This document shows positions 1-7,788 of a stretch of DNA of 64,000 nucleotides, one piece after another. Location of the stretch: positions 1-64,000 of the forward strand of contig JBKQIY010000133.1 of assembly GCA_052148155.1 (NCBI GenBank). Reading direction: 5' to 3'. Below the pieces are notes generated by a model that ran no database searches, was not told the origin of the DNA, and saw only the letters and a list, made by a program, of their open reading frames with translations. A program made the translations under genes and the position numbers. Each line of letters begins with the position of its first letter. Positions within the stretch are counted from its first letter, which is position 1. This DNA comes from JBBQER01 sp052148155 (GTDB lineage Bacteria > Actinomycetota > Acidimicrobiia > IMCC26256 > PALSA-610).

Positions 1-1
1 C

Positions 2-79
2 AACGTCCACGCCTACGGATACATGCTCCAAAACGCATCCGCCGACGATCCTGACACCCGGACACAACCACACCACTAA
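2..79 (+). CDS. C-terminal end of an unidentified protein (partial)
   Basis: A reading frame enters from the left edge and stops at TAA 77-79, giving 25 residues that begin NVHAYGYML and end TQPHH. The short tail cannot be assigned to a family. It is proposed as a gene end only because the frame is open to the edge and no other gene starts here; it could be chance. Confidence 0.3.
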   Translation, partial: NVHAYGYMLQNASADDPDTRTQPHH

Positions 80-429
80 CACCACCGCGACCGCGTCCAC
101 CACAACGCAGCTCGCCGCGCCCACACCGCGAACAATCACGAACGCTCGGGCGACTCGATCGCGGCAATCCCGCCTACCGGCGCGAAGGTTTCGGACGTCC
201 GATGGCAGCGAGCGGCGTCGAGAAACTCGTCATGCATCTCGCTCTCCAGCGCGAAGCACTCAGCGTCGACGGGCTCAGCCTCTCCGACATCCGGTACCGA
301 ACGCCGAAGTTGCCGAGTCGGTTCGGCATCCGTTCGGGAGACGCAAACCGACTATGCTTGGCGGCAGGGGCGCCGGGAAGTCTGGTCGGCAACAACGTTT
401 CGTAACGTTCGGTCGACCGGAGGTCGATG
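80..429. other. Non-coding or unresolved stretch before the antiporter operon
   Basis: No convincing gene is visible. Short open frames exist on both strands around 200-405, but none has a ribosome site or recognisable domain. The right end should hold the antiporter operon promoter; the only clear element is a CGGAGG ribosome-binding site at 418-423 that serves mrpE. Confidence 0.4.
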
Positions 430-987
430 ATGCCCGCGCCCATTCGTACGGCTCGCCAACCTCGTGCAGCCTTTGGACGATCGGTCGGGATCACAGCCGC
501 GTGGTGGGCGGCCATGTTCGTGGCATGGATCGCACTCGACGATTCGGTCGCCCGTCCGGAGCTTGTCGTTGGCGCGGTCGCGGCCGCTGTCGCGGCCTCG
601 ATCGCCTTCGCCGTTCAACGACGTGGCTACATCAGCTTTCAGCCCCGCGCGCGTTGGTTGACGCAGATACCGAGGCTCGCGTGGACGGTGCTCGCCGATT
701 GCGCGCTGCTTGGCGGTGCATTGTGGCGCCGGGTCGTGCGGCGAGAAGCGGTGGAAGGCACGACGATCAGGGTTCCGTTCGACTACGGCGGTGACAACGG
801 CCGCGACGGCGCTCGGCGCGCGCTCGTGAACGTCGCCGTCTCGCTGACACCCAATTCCTTCGTGATCGACATCGACCCCGAGGCGGGCAGCCTGCTGGTC
901 CATCAGCTGGTCGCACGCCCGTTCGACCCCATTTTGGAGACGCAACGCAGACGCGCGGCGGAGCGCGGGATAGGAGCGCCCTCGTGA
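430..987 (+). CDS. mrpE: Mrp/Mnh-type Na+/H+ antiporter subunit E
   Basis: Small membrane subunit of the multisubunit cation/proton antiporter (MrpE, equivalent to MbhA). It is about 185 residues long, with hydrophobic segments near residues 15-60 and a C-terminal cytoplasmic part carrying the family pattern 'VNVAVSLTPNSFVIDID', where MrpE proteins have 'a..SiTLTPGTlsvdi'. ATG 430 lies 6 nt after CGGAGG; ATG 427 is an in-frame alternative only 3 nt from the ribosome site. The stop overlaps the mrpF start by 4 nt. It is the first gene of a seven-gene operon, so the promoter should lie upstream. Family assignment is firm; the ion moved cannot be read from sequence. Confidence 0.88.
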   Translation: MPAPIRTARQPRAAFGRSVGITAAWWAAMFVAWIALDDSVARPELVVGAVAAAVAASIAFAVQRRGYISFQPRARWLTQIPRLAWTVLADCALLGGALWRRVVRREAVEGTTIRVPFDYGGDNGRDGARRALVNVAVSLTPNSFVIDIDPEAGSLLVHQLVARPFDPILETQRRRAAERGIGAPS

Positions 988-1235
988 ACGAATGGCTCAT
1001 CGCGTCAACGGTCTTGCTGCTCGGGCTGGTGCCGTGCGCCATCGTGATGATGCGCGGCACGATCGTAGAAGCGCTCGTCGCGCTGCAGATGGCCGGCGTG
1101 CTCCAAACCGTCACCTTTTTGCTGCTCGCGGAGGGCTACCACCGCGGGCCGTTCTTCGACCTCGCGCTCACGCTCGCGCTCCTGGCCCTCGCAGGTGGCC
1201 TGGTGTTCGCCCGGATGCTGGAACGATGGGTATGA
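984..1235 (+). CDS. mrpF: Mrp/Mnh-type antiporter subunit F
   Basis: An 83-residue membrane protein with three predicted helices (about residues 3-22, 32-52 and 58-78), matching MrpF/MbhB in length and pattern; 'MMRGTIVEALVALQM' sits where the family has 'GP...DRvvald'. The GTG start at 984 overlaps the mrpE stop by 4 nt (GTGA), and its own stop overlaps mrpG by 4 nt. It functions only as part of the complex. Confidence rests on operon position as much as on sequence. Confidence 0.87.
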   Translation: MNEWLIASTVLLLGLVPCAIVMMRGTIVEALVALQMAGVLQTVTFLLLAEGYHRGPFFDLALTLALLALAGGLVFARMLERWV

Positions 1236-1549
1236 GCATCTCCTCGGTCGCGGTCGCGGTTCTTCTCTGTATCGGCGTCGGTATCGAGTTGGCCTGTTGC
1301 ATTGGCGTGCTCGTGATGCGCGATGCTCACGACAAGCTGCACTACATCGGCCCCGCCGCGATCCTCGGCCCGATCGCGGTCGCCGCCGCGATTGTGATCC
1401 GGGAGTCGTTCTCGCAAGCGGGTGTCAAGGCGATCATCACCGCGGCGCTCTTAATCATCGCGAACCCGGTGCTCACGCACGCGACCGGTCGCGCGCTGTA
1501 TATCCGGCGTCGCGATCATCTCGAGCCCGAACGCGAGAACGTATCGTGA
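1232..1549 (+). CDS. mrpG: Mrp/Mnh-type antiporter subunit G
   Basis: MrpG/MbhC family membrane protein of about 105 residues. It has three hydrophobic segments and the hallmark 'VLVMRDAHDKLHYIGPAAILGP', corresponding to 'gllrfpDvytRlHaatkattlG'. ATG 1232 overlaps the mrpF stop as ATGA; ATG 1226 is an in-frame alternative two codons upstream. The C-terminal 'HATGRALY' is also typical, where the family has 'Ahal.rAAy'. The stop overlaps the next gene by 4 nt. Confidence 0.9.
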   Translation: MSISSVAVAVLLCIGVGIELACCIGVLVMRDAHDKLHYIGPAAILGPIAVAAAIVIRESFSQAGVKAIITAALLIIANPVLTHATGRALYIRRRDHLEPERENVS

Positions 1550-1785
1550 ATGCCCTGCAAGGGGTGGTGCTCCTGCTGGTCGCCGGTGCGGGAACCTGCG
1601 TTGTCGCTGCCCGCGACCCGTTGCGGCAGGCCATTCTCGCGAGCTTCTTCGGGATCGTGCTCGCGGTCTTGTTCTTCACGCTCCAAGCACCCGACGTCGC
1701 CCTGTCCGAGATCGTGGTCGGCGCGGTCGCGCTCCCGCTCATGATCCTGCTCACGTTGGCCAAAGTGCGGGGCGGCGAGAAATGA
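1546..1785 (+). CDS. DUF4040 / MbhD-like antiporter subunit (MrpA C-terminal piece)
   Basis: A 79-residue membrane protein with three hydrophobic helices. It contains 'VLAVLFFTLQAPDVALSEIVVGAV', the DUF4040 signature found in the C-terminal part of large MrpA subunits and as the separate MbhD subunit of membrane-bound hydrogenases. GTG 1546 overlaps mrpG by 4 nt and the stop overlaps the next gene by 4 nt. A separate MbhD-type gene instead of a full MrpA is the notable feature of this operon. Confidence 0.85.
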   Translation: MNALQGVVLLLVAGAGTCVVAARDPLRQAILASFFGIVLAVLFFTLQAPDVALSEIVVGAVALPLMILLTLAKVRGGEK

Positions 1786-2582
1786 CGCTCCGAACTCGTC
1801 GTTTCGTGTTCCTCGTTATGGCACCGATCCTCGGCGCGGTGCTGCTGTGGGGGCTCGCCGGGCTCCCGCGGTTCGGTCACTACCGCGGCCCGTACGGCGA
1901 CATCCTGAACGCGGTGTCGGTGCCCGAGCGCCACGTCACTGACGTCGTGACCGCGGTGAACTTCGACTATCGCGGCTTCGACACCCTCGGTGAGGAATTC
2001 ATCTTCTTCGCCGCCGTGATCGGTGTGGTGCTCATCCTGCGCGAGCAGTCCGACGAGCGCCTCGGTCACGTCGAGGACTTCGCGACCGGGCGCGCGGTGC
2101 CGCCGACGAGCGACGCGGTGCGGGTGCTCGGTCTCGGGCTCGTACCGTTGACCGTGCTTTTCGGCATCGACGTGGTCGTGCACGGTCAACTGACTCCCGG
2201 CGGCGGCTTTCAAGGTGGTGTCGTGCTCGCGACCGCCGTGCTGCTTATCTACCTGGCGGGGGAGTACGACGACCTCCACGGCCTGTACCGGGAGGCAACG
2301 CTCGAGCGCGCGGAGGCACTTGGTGCCGCGGCTTACGTGGCCCTCGGTCTGCTCGGCCTCGGGCTCGACGGCGCGTTCATGAAGAACGTCCTGCCATTGG
2401 GTCACACCGGGTCAGTGTGGTCCGCGGGCGCGATACCGCTGATCAACATCGCGGTCGCGGTCGAGATCGGCGCCGGCCTCGTGATGCTCCTCACGAACTT
2501 CTTGCACCAGACGATCGTCGTACGCCCGGATGACCGGCGCAGCCCGCTCGAACGCGCGTTGCGTAGAGGCCGGCCGACGTGA
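1782..2582 (+). CDS. mrpB: Fused MbhE-like and MrpB antiporter subunit
   Basis: A 266-residue membrane protein with two parts. Residues 1-90 hold a helix, a hydrophilic loop ('NFDYRGFDTLGEE') and a second helix, as in MbhE and the extreme C-terminus of MrpA. Residues about 100-250 form an MnhB domain with 'LTPGGGFQGGVV', the MrpB hallmark. ATG 1782 overlaps the previous stop by 4 nt; the stop overlaps mrpC by 4 nt. A negatively charged linker ('REQSDERLGHVEDFATGR') joins the halves. Confidence 0.88.
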   Translation: MTLRTRRFVFLVMAPILGAVLLWGLAGLPRFGHYRGPYGDILNAVSVPERHVTDVVTAVNFDYRGFDTLGEEFIFFAAVIGVVLILREQSDERLGHVEDFATGRAVPPTSDAVRVLGLGLVPLTVLFGIDVVVHGQLTPGGGFQGGVVLATAVLLIYLAGEYDDLHGLYREATLERAEALGAAAYVALGLLGLGLDGAFMKNVLPLGHTGSVWSAGAIPLINIAVAVEIGAGLVMLLTNFLHQTIVVRPDDRRSPLERALRRGRPT

Positions 2583-2935
2583 CCTTCCTGCCGTACGTCG
2601 TCGCGGTGTGGCTGTTCCTCGCCGGGATGTACGGAATCGTGACCAGCCGCAATCTGGTCCACCAGGTGGTGTGCCTGTCGGTCGTACAGACGTCGACGTA
2701 CGTCGTTCTCCTCGCCATCGGATACCGCACCAACGCCACGGCGCCCGTGTTCGCAGGTATTGCCCTCACGCGGCCGGCAGTCGACCCGATCGTGCAGGCG
2801 TTGTCGCTCACAGACGTCGTCGTGGGTGCCACCGTGTCGGCGCTCCTGCTTGCCATCGTCGTACAGGTCCACAAGCGCACCGGCAGTCTGGACCCCGAAG
2901 ACCTACGCGATTCGAACCAACGATTGCCGCAATGA
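2579..2935 (+). CDS. mrpC: Mrp/Mnh-type antiporter subunit C (NuoK-like)
   Basis: A 118-residue NuoK-family membrane protein with three helices. It has the typical 'DPIVQALSLTDVVVGATVSALLLAIVV' stretch (family: 'DPlpQALvLTAIVIg.a.tA'). GTG 2579 overlaps the mrpB stop by 4 nt and the stop overlaps mrpD by 4 nt. It is homologous to NuoK of complex I and is expected to contact MrpD. Confidence 0.9.
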   Translation: MTFLPYVVAVWLFLAGMYGIVTSRNLVHQVVCLSVVQTSTYVVLLAIGYRTNATAPVFAGIALTRPAVDPIVQALSLTDVVVGATVSALLLAIVVQVHKRTGSLDPEDLRDSNQRLPQ

Positions 2936-4656
2936 ATTCACTTGTGCCGCTCCCCGTAGTGGTGCCACTCGCAGCCGCTGCAGTGCTGTTGATGTTCGGT
3001 GGCGTCCTTGCCGGCCGCGTTGTCCGTGCCCTCACGGTCGGGGCGACGATTGCCGAGACCGTGCTCGCGGGCGCGTTGGTTCACGCGGCACGATCGGGAA
3101 CGATCGTCTACTGGTTCGGTGGTTGGACGCCGCGGCATGGCGCGGCGATCGGCGTGTCGTTCGCGGTCGACCGCATCGGCGCGGGCGCAGCCACGCTGGC
3201 CGGCGTCGTCGTGACCGCCGCGGCGCTGTCGACGCGTCGTGCGTTCGGCGAGCGGCCCGCGCTCACTCATGCGCTGATGCTCACGATGCTGGCCGCGATG
3301 GCCGGCTTCTGCCTCACCGGAGACATCTTCAATCTCTTCGTGTTCTACGAGCTCATCGCAGTCAGCGCGTTCGGACTTGCCGCATTCGACACCGGTAATC
3401 CCCGATCGCTGCGCGCGGCGCTCAACTTCGCGATCACGAACAGCATCGGAGCTTTCCTGCTCCTCATCGGCATCGCGCTGGTCTACGGACGAACCGGCGC
3501 ACTGAATCTCGCCCAGATCGGTCGCCAACTCGCAGCGGCGCCGCACACCGACGGATTGGTCGTCGTCGCCTTCGCGGCGATTACCGTCGGTTTCCTCGTG
3601 AAGGCCGCGATCGTGCCCTTCCATTTCTGGCTGGTCGACGTTGCGAGCACCGGTCCACTTCCGTTGGTGCTCGTGCTCGGTGGTGCGCTCGACGCGCTCG
3701 CCGTCTACGCGATCGCCCGCGTGTACTGGACCGCATTCGCGCCCGCGCTCGGCGGGCATGACGCGGCGCTGCGCGTTGTCTTGCTGGCCGTGGGTACGTT
3801 CACGGCGCTCTTCGCGGGCGCGATGTCGCTGTCGACGCGCGAACCGCGCCGCGTGCTCGCATTCGTGCTCGTCAGTCATACCGGAACCGTTCTCATCGGG
3901 GTCGGCTGCCTCAGTGCGCTCGGCATCGCGGGGAGCGCGATCTACGCGCTCGCGGACGGCGCGATCAAGGTGGCCCTGTTGGCGTGCGTCGGTATGCGCA
4001 CCGGCGACGGAGAAGAGGTCGTCTCCGGCGTCGCGGTCACTGCTGTGCTCACCGCGGGCGGCCTCGCGCTCGCCGGCTTTCCCCTGTTCGGTATCTCGCT
4101 CGGAGAGTCCGTGATCGAGCACGCTGCGAGCAGCACTGGGAATCCGTGGATCGCGCCGGTCCTGATCGTCGCGTCGGTGCTCACGGCCGCGTCGGTGCTG
4201 CGAATCGCGCTCACCGCCGCCCGTACCAGCGACGCTCGGCCGCGAGGACCGGGATTTGTTGCAGTCGTGGGAGTGCTCGTCGGGGTCGCAATCGGAGCGC
4301 GTTTCGCGGCCGCGCGCTGGGCGGCCGGTGCCGCGTCCGCGTTCGTCGCCTCGGACGCCTACGGGTGGGCGGTACTCAACGGCGCGCGAGTCGCGTCCGC
4401 CGCCGCGGTTGGCGGTGTCCGGCTCTCGGGCGACAGCCAGCTGCTCGATCTGGTCACGGTCGTGAGCGCGCTCGCAATCGTCGCATGGCTCGATTGGGTA
4501 CGCCCCCGGGCGCCGGCCCGGTCGGCGATGCTGGAGACGACGGCGGTCGGCAACGCAGTTCGACGTCTGCACAGCGGCGGCATCGGCGACTCGGTCACCT
4601 GGCTGACGGTCGGCGCGACCACGTTCGCGGTCGCGGTGGCGGTCGCGCTGCGCTGA
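2932..4656 (+). CDS. mrpD: Mrp/Mnh-type antiporter subunit D (proton-translocating NuoM/N-like)
   Basis: A 574-residue polytopic protein of the NuoL/M/N family and the only large antiporter-like subunit here. 'NLFVFYE' places the conserved helix-5 Glu near residue 140, and 'FLVKAAIVPFHFWL' places the helix-7 Lys near 224; this Glu/Lys pair is characteristic of proton-channel subunits. ATG 2932 overlaps mrpC by 4 nt. At about 574 residues it is longer than the usual 490-500, with an extra hydrophobic C-terminal tail that ends in a helix. It is the last operon gene; the next gene is on the other strand. Confidence 0.92.
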   Translation: MNSLVPLPVVVPLAAAAVLLMFGGVLAGRVVRALTVGATIAETVLAGALVHAARSGTIVYWFGGWTPRHGAAIGVSFAVDRIGAGAATLAGVVVTAAALSTRRAFGERPALTHALMLTMLAAMAGFCLTGDIFNLFVFYELIAVSAFGLAAFDTGNPRSLRAALNFAITNSIGAFLLLIGIALVYGRTGALNLAQIGRQLAAAPHTDGLVVVAFAAITVGFLVKAAIVPFHFWLVDVASTGPLPLVLVLGGALDALAVYAIARVYWTAFAPALGGHDAALRVVLLAVGTFTALFAGAMSLSTREPRRVLAFVLVSHTGTVLIGVGCLSALGIAGSAIYALADGAIKVALLACVGMRTGDGEEVVSGVAVTAVLTAGGLALAGFPLFGISLGESVIEHAASSTGNPWIAPVLIVASVLTAASVLRIALTAARTSDARPRGPGFVAVVGVLVGVAIGARFAAARWAAGAASAFVASDAYGWAVLNGARVASAAAVGGVRLSGDSQLLDLVTVVSALAIVAWLDWVRPRAPARSAMLETTAVGNAVRRLHSGGIGDSVTWLTVGATTFAVAVAVALR

Positions 4657-4989
4657 CGACGGGGGGAACGGCAATCGGTCCCTGCTTCGTGATGCGAAGC
4701 GCCTGGAGTATCGACCGGACCCGGCTCTCGGGCGTACCTCCCAGATCGAAATCACCTCGATGCGAACGCCCGCACTCGATCTGGCGCGCGTTCTCGGCGA
4801 CCACGAAGCGCCGAACGCCGTTTCGGGCGCGCCAGCCCAGGCGACGCACCTATCGCTGCGGTCTGTTGGTCCACGCGACGCCACACCCGAGTGGCCGATC
4901 TTCGAGTTCGGCGTCGCACCAAGTCCGCTCTCGAATGTCGTGTCGACGGGCATTGACGCCGGGCCGGCCTGCGCCGCTCGCGATACCGG
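4657..4989. other. Convergent intergenic region, no gene seen
   Basis: This 333-bp gap separates the convergent mrpD and CocE-like genes. An open frame begins at ATG 4760 but runs antisense into the hydrolase end and has no recognisable domain. No obvious terminator with a T-run was found. Confidence 0.4.
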
Positions 4990-6765
4990 TCAGTTTTGGG
5001 CCGACAGAGGTACCTCGAGGTAGGTGGCGTCACCGAGTTCGAGCGTGAAGGTCTCGTCCGGCGGGCCGTAGCGGGTGAAGCCGTCGGCGTCGTGCCCACC
5101 GATCGCGATCCGGATTCGTACCCCGGCCCTGACGCTGGCGGAGATGGGCAGCAGGTCTACCTCGAGGTCGAAGAACTCGCCCGGTGTGACGTCGAGGCGG
5201 TCAGCGCGGGCAAAGCTGCGAGGCACGCCGAGACCCGCGGGGCGTACGGGACCGCTGGTCTTACGGTGGGAGAAACGCAGATGGCCCTCGGTGAGGTAGG
5301 TCACCCGGCCGTCCGGCGCGACGGCTTCGAGGTAGACGAAGACGGCGCCGTCGGTGCCCGAGGTGGCGAGGCGCAAGGCGACGACCGGGAAGCCAACGAC
5401 GTGCAGGTCTGTGGGCAGCGGTGCGGTGGTGAACGTCAGGAGCGCTTCGTCGGCGACCCGGCGGTCGCGATACGCGGGCGGTATACCGAGATCCATGGCC
5501 AACCACCGGTTGGTTGCGCCGGTGGATGCCGTCGGGTCAACGAGGCAACGAACAGTTTCGGCGGGCGCGCTGCTCGGCTCTTGCGTCGCGTCATGTCGCG
5601 GCAGGCCGAGATCGTCGGCCAAGCCGGCCGCCGCATTCGGATACCAGCGCCGCACACCGACCGGCGGCGGCCACGAGTTGACCGTCTGCCACTGGTCGGT
5701 CGCCAGGGTGTTGAACATCAACTTGCTTGCTTTGGGCTGCCGCTCGTTGCGCTCGAGATACCTTGCGAAGAACTCCACCAGCCGACGGTCCTGGCCGGCC
5801 CGGCTGGCCTCTTCGCCGTGCAGTGCACCATCAGGGCGGAGCGGGTCGGCGAAGGTGTCGCCCCCGTGCCCCCACGGCCCGATTTCGACCTCCTGATAGT
5901 TCGCGCAAGTCGCGAACCGGACGAGCGCCCCAGCCACGAACGCGCCATCAAGCCAACCCACCCGAACGAGCATCGGCACGCCGGATGCCTCGATCGCGGA
6001 CCGTTGCGCGGCCGGGGAGGTGATCTGCCAGTCGAGGCCACGCACCCGGTCATCGCGGCAGGGGACCTCGTCGAGGAGTTTCGCCATGTCGACGTTGCCC
6101 TGGTGCTCGCCGATGGCGGCGTCGAGCAATGCCGTCCCCTCGGGCCCGTCGACCGGCTTCACCGGCGATGGCGCCCGTATCTCCGATGCCGCCCGGCCTG
6201 TCGCCGCTGCGAGTCGTTCGAGCGCTCCGGCAACTCCGTCACCGAGCTGGCATTCGTACATCCAACGGGCGAATCTGGCTCCGGTCGCTACTCCGCCCGG
6301 ATAGAACAGCTCGCGGTACGGGTCGTACGGGCTGAACAGGGCCGCGACGGCGAACAGGTGCGGATTGCCCAACCTGGCCATCAGTTCAGCCGCTTGCCCT
6401 TCATACGAGATCCCGTAGGCGCCGACCCGCCCGTTGGACCACGGCTGGCCCGCCACCCAGTCGATGACCTCGCCGTAGTCGGCGATCTCGGCCTCGCCGA
6501 GCTCGGCGGACCGACTGCCGAACGACGCACCGGTGCCGCGCGCGTCGACCACGACGAACGCGAAGCCGGCGTCGTTCCACAGGTCGCCGGCAGTGCTGTC
6601 GGCACCCGCCGACGCCCGGTGATAGCGGGTGGCGCGCACCACCGTGCTCACCGCTCCGTTCGCCGCGACTCGCGCGACCGGCAACCAGACGTCGACCGCA
6701 AGCCGTACTCCGTCGCTCATCGGGACGTGCATCGCGTGGAGGCGGCGCGCCGGATCGATCTGCAC
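4990..6765 (-). CDS. CocE/NonD family alpha/beta hydrolase (S15-like)
   Basis: About 590 residues, the usual length for CocE/NonD hydrolases (cocaine esterase and X-Pro dipeptidyl peptidase relatives). The N-terminal hydrolase fold includes 'MSDGVRLAVDVWLP', the oxyanion region 'VVVDARGTGASFG' and the nucleophile motif 'GAYGISYEGQ' (G-x-S-Y-x-G). The C-terminal half is a jelly-roll domain ending 'LELGDATYLEVPL'. The start is uncertain: GTG 6765 has an upstream AGGA, and ATG 6732 is an alternative. It lies about 120 bp behind the TetR gene on the same strand, so it may be co-regulated. The substrate (ester or amide) cannot be predicted. Confidence 0.85.
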   Translation of the reverse strand: MQIDPARRLHAMHVPMSDGVRLAVDVWLPVARVAANGAVSTVVRATRYHRASAGADSTAGDLWNDAGFAFVVVDARGTGASFGSRSAELGEAEIADYGEVIDWVAGQPWSNGRVGAYGISYEGQAAELMARLGNPHLFAVAALFSPYDPYRELFYPGGVATGARFARWMYECQLGDGVAGALERLAAATGRAASEIRAPSPVKPVDGPEGTALLDAAIGEHQGNVDMAKLLDEVPCRDDRVRGLDWQITSPAAQRSAIEASGVPMLVRVGWLDGAFVAGALVRFATCANYQEVEIGPWGHGGDTFADPLRPDGALHGEEASRAGQDRRLVEFFARYLERNERQPKASKLMFNTLATDQWQTVNSWPPPVGVRRWYPNAAAGLADDLGLPRHDATQEPSSAPAETVRCLVDPTASTGATNRWLAMDLGIPPAYRDRRVADEALLTFTTAPLPTDLHVVGFPVVALRLATSGTDGAVFVYLEAVAPDGRVTYLTEGHLRFSHRKTSGPVRPAGLGVPRSFARADRLDVTPGEFFDLEVDLLPISASVRAGVRIRIAIGGHDADGFTRYGPPDETFTLELGDATYLEVPLSAQN

Positions 6766-6884
6766 GTCCCCGATCCTGACACGCGGGTCGACCGAAGCGG
6801 TTCGTCGTCTCGGTCGTCCTGAGACCTGGGGTTGGCGACGTGCTTCGCCCGGCGCGGTCGCCCGCGTTGCGTGATCTGCCGACG

Positions 6885-7520
6885 TCAGGTTCTGTCGTTG
6901 TGTGGATCGACGCCCATCGCGTCGAACAGGAACGACAGGGTGGTGTCGAGCATCTGATCGTTGACTGCGGACGGGTCGACGAGGCGGTCGATGCCGAGGC
7001 CGTTGAAGAGTGCCAACCCGATCTCGGCGAGATCTGCGGTGGGGTAGTTCGGGGCCACGCCGCGCACCTCGTACTCGTGGTCGATCAGGGCTTGCACCTG
7101 GGCGCGTGCGCGTTGGGCGCTCGCGGCAAGTTTGTTTTGTGCGTCGGGATTGCGTCTGGCGTACAGGATGAACTCGAGCCACAGCGTGACGAAGCTGTCA
7201 TCCCAGGGAGACGTGTCGCTGCGCAAGATTTGGCGGATACGCGGGAACTGCTCCGCCTGGTCATCGGGGCCGGTCTCCAAAGCTTCGCTGAGCACCGCGA
7301 ACTGACGATCGACGCGGTCGTGGAAGAGCTCGAGGAACAGGTCGTCTTTGCTCTTAAAGTTGGAATACACCGCGCCCTTACTGAAGCCGGCCGTCGCGGC
7401 GACCTCATCGAGAGTGGACCCATGGAATCCGTTGCGGGCGAACACGATCGCCGCCGCGTCCAGGAGATGCTGGCGGGTCATCGCGCGTCGGCGTTCTGGG
7501 GTGAGCGGCTCGAACGTCAC
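6885..7520 (-). CDS. TetR/AcrR family transcriptional regulator
   Basis: A 211-residue regulator. The N-terminal HTH is clear at about residues 15-60 ('LLDAAAIVFARNGFHGSTLDEVAATAGFSKGAVYSNFKSKDDLF'). The C-terminal ligand domain is variable. It is transcribed divergently from the P450 gene, with an operator-like palindrome at 7538-7560 in between, so it probably controls itself and the P450, and perhaps the downstream hydrolase. No ligand can be inferred. Confidence 0.93.
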   Translation of the reverse strand: MTFEPLTPERRRAMTRQHLLDAAAIVFARNGFHGSTLDEVAATAGFSKGAVYSNFKSKDDLFLELFHDRVDRQFAVLSEALETGPDDQAEQFPRIRQILRSDTSPWDDSFVTLWLEFILYARRNPDAQNKLAASAQRARAQVQALIDHEYEVRGVAPNYPTADLAEIGLALFNGLGIDRLVDPSAVNDQMLDTTLSFLFDAMGVDPHNDRT

Positions 7521-7532
7521 GGCGAACCACCC

Positions 7533-7561
7533 TTGACGTACCCGCCGTTACGGCGAATACT
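7533..7561 (+). promoter_or_regulatory. Candidate sigma70-type promoter reading toward the P450 gene
   Basis: TTGACG at 7533-7538, a 17-nt spacer and AATACT at 7556-7561 form a good -35/-10 pair on the plus strand. The spacer contains the palindrome described separately. The implied 5' leader to the P450 start is about 220 nt. Confidence 0.5.
7538..7560. promoter_or_regulatory. Operator-like palindrome between TetR and P450 genes
   Basis: A 23-bp imperfect palindrome reads GTA-cc-CGCCG-tta-CGGCG-aa-TAC. The inner 5-bp and outer 3-bp arms are perfect. It lies 18 bp upstream of the TetR start codon and inside the spacer of the candidate P450 promoter, as expected for a TetR operator. Confidence 0.55.
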
Positions 7562-7568
7562 CTCAAGT

Positions 7569-7787
7569 ATGCAGTCGACGGCTGGGGATTTCACAAGCTT
7601 CAGGGTAGCCGCGGTGGCTCGAGCCGATGCGCTGGCCTGGCTCGCGGGCCGCCTCGACTGGGAAGATCGCCTCTTGGCTCTGGAGGCCGCGCCACACGGA
7701 CCGACCGCATCCGTCCGGCGTCGCCGAGCCCGCCGCGGTCGGTGTCGAGTTGATCGCGGGCACGCACCCGTCGTCCGGGCGGGTTGA
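7569..7787 (+). CDS. Possible small upstream ORF of the P450 gene
   Basis: A 72-residue frame starts at ATG 7569 and stops one base before the P450 ATG at 7789. The first 43 residues look protein-like (ADALAWLAGRLDWEDRLLAL); the tail is Arg-rich and low in information. In the P450 frame the DNA just upstream of the P450 start also reads plausibly (GVAEPAAVGVELIAGTH), so an ancestral gene broken by a frameshift is possible. No homologue recognised. Confidence 0.25.
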   Translation: MQSTAGDFTSFRVAAVARADALAWLAGRLDWEDRLLALEAAPHGPTASVRRRRARRGRCRVDRGHAPVVRAG

Positions 7788-7788
7788 G

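Noticed and set aside
430..4656. Membrane-bound hydrogenase or complex I cluster
   Set aside because: No hydrogenase, NuoB, C, D, H or I homologues follow mrpD; the next gene is an unrelated hydrolase on the other strand.
2938..4953. Long minus-strand open frame opposite mrpD
   Set aside because: It is Arg/Asp/Gly-rich without domains and mirrors a clearly homologous plus-strand gene; typical shadow frame in GC-rich DNA.
4996..6822. Long plus-strand open frame opposite the CocE-like hydrolase
   Set aside because: The minus strand carries all catalytic motifs; the plus frame has no recognisable domain.
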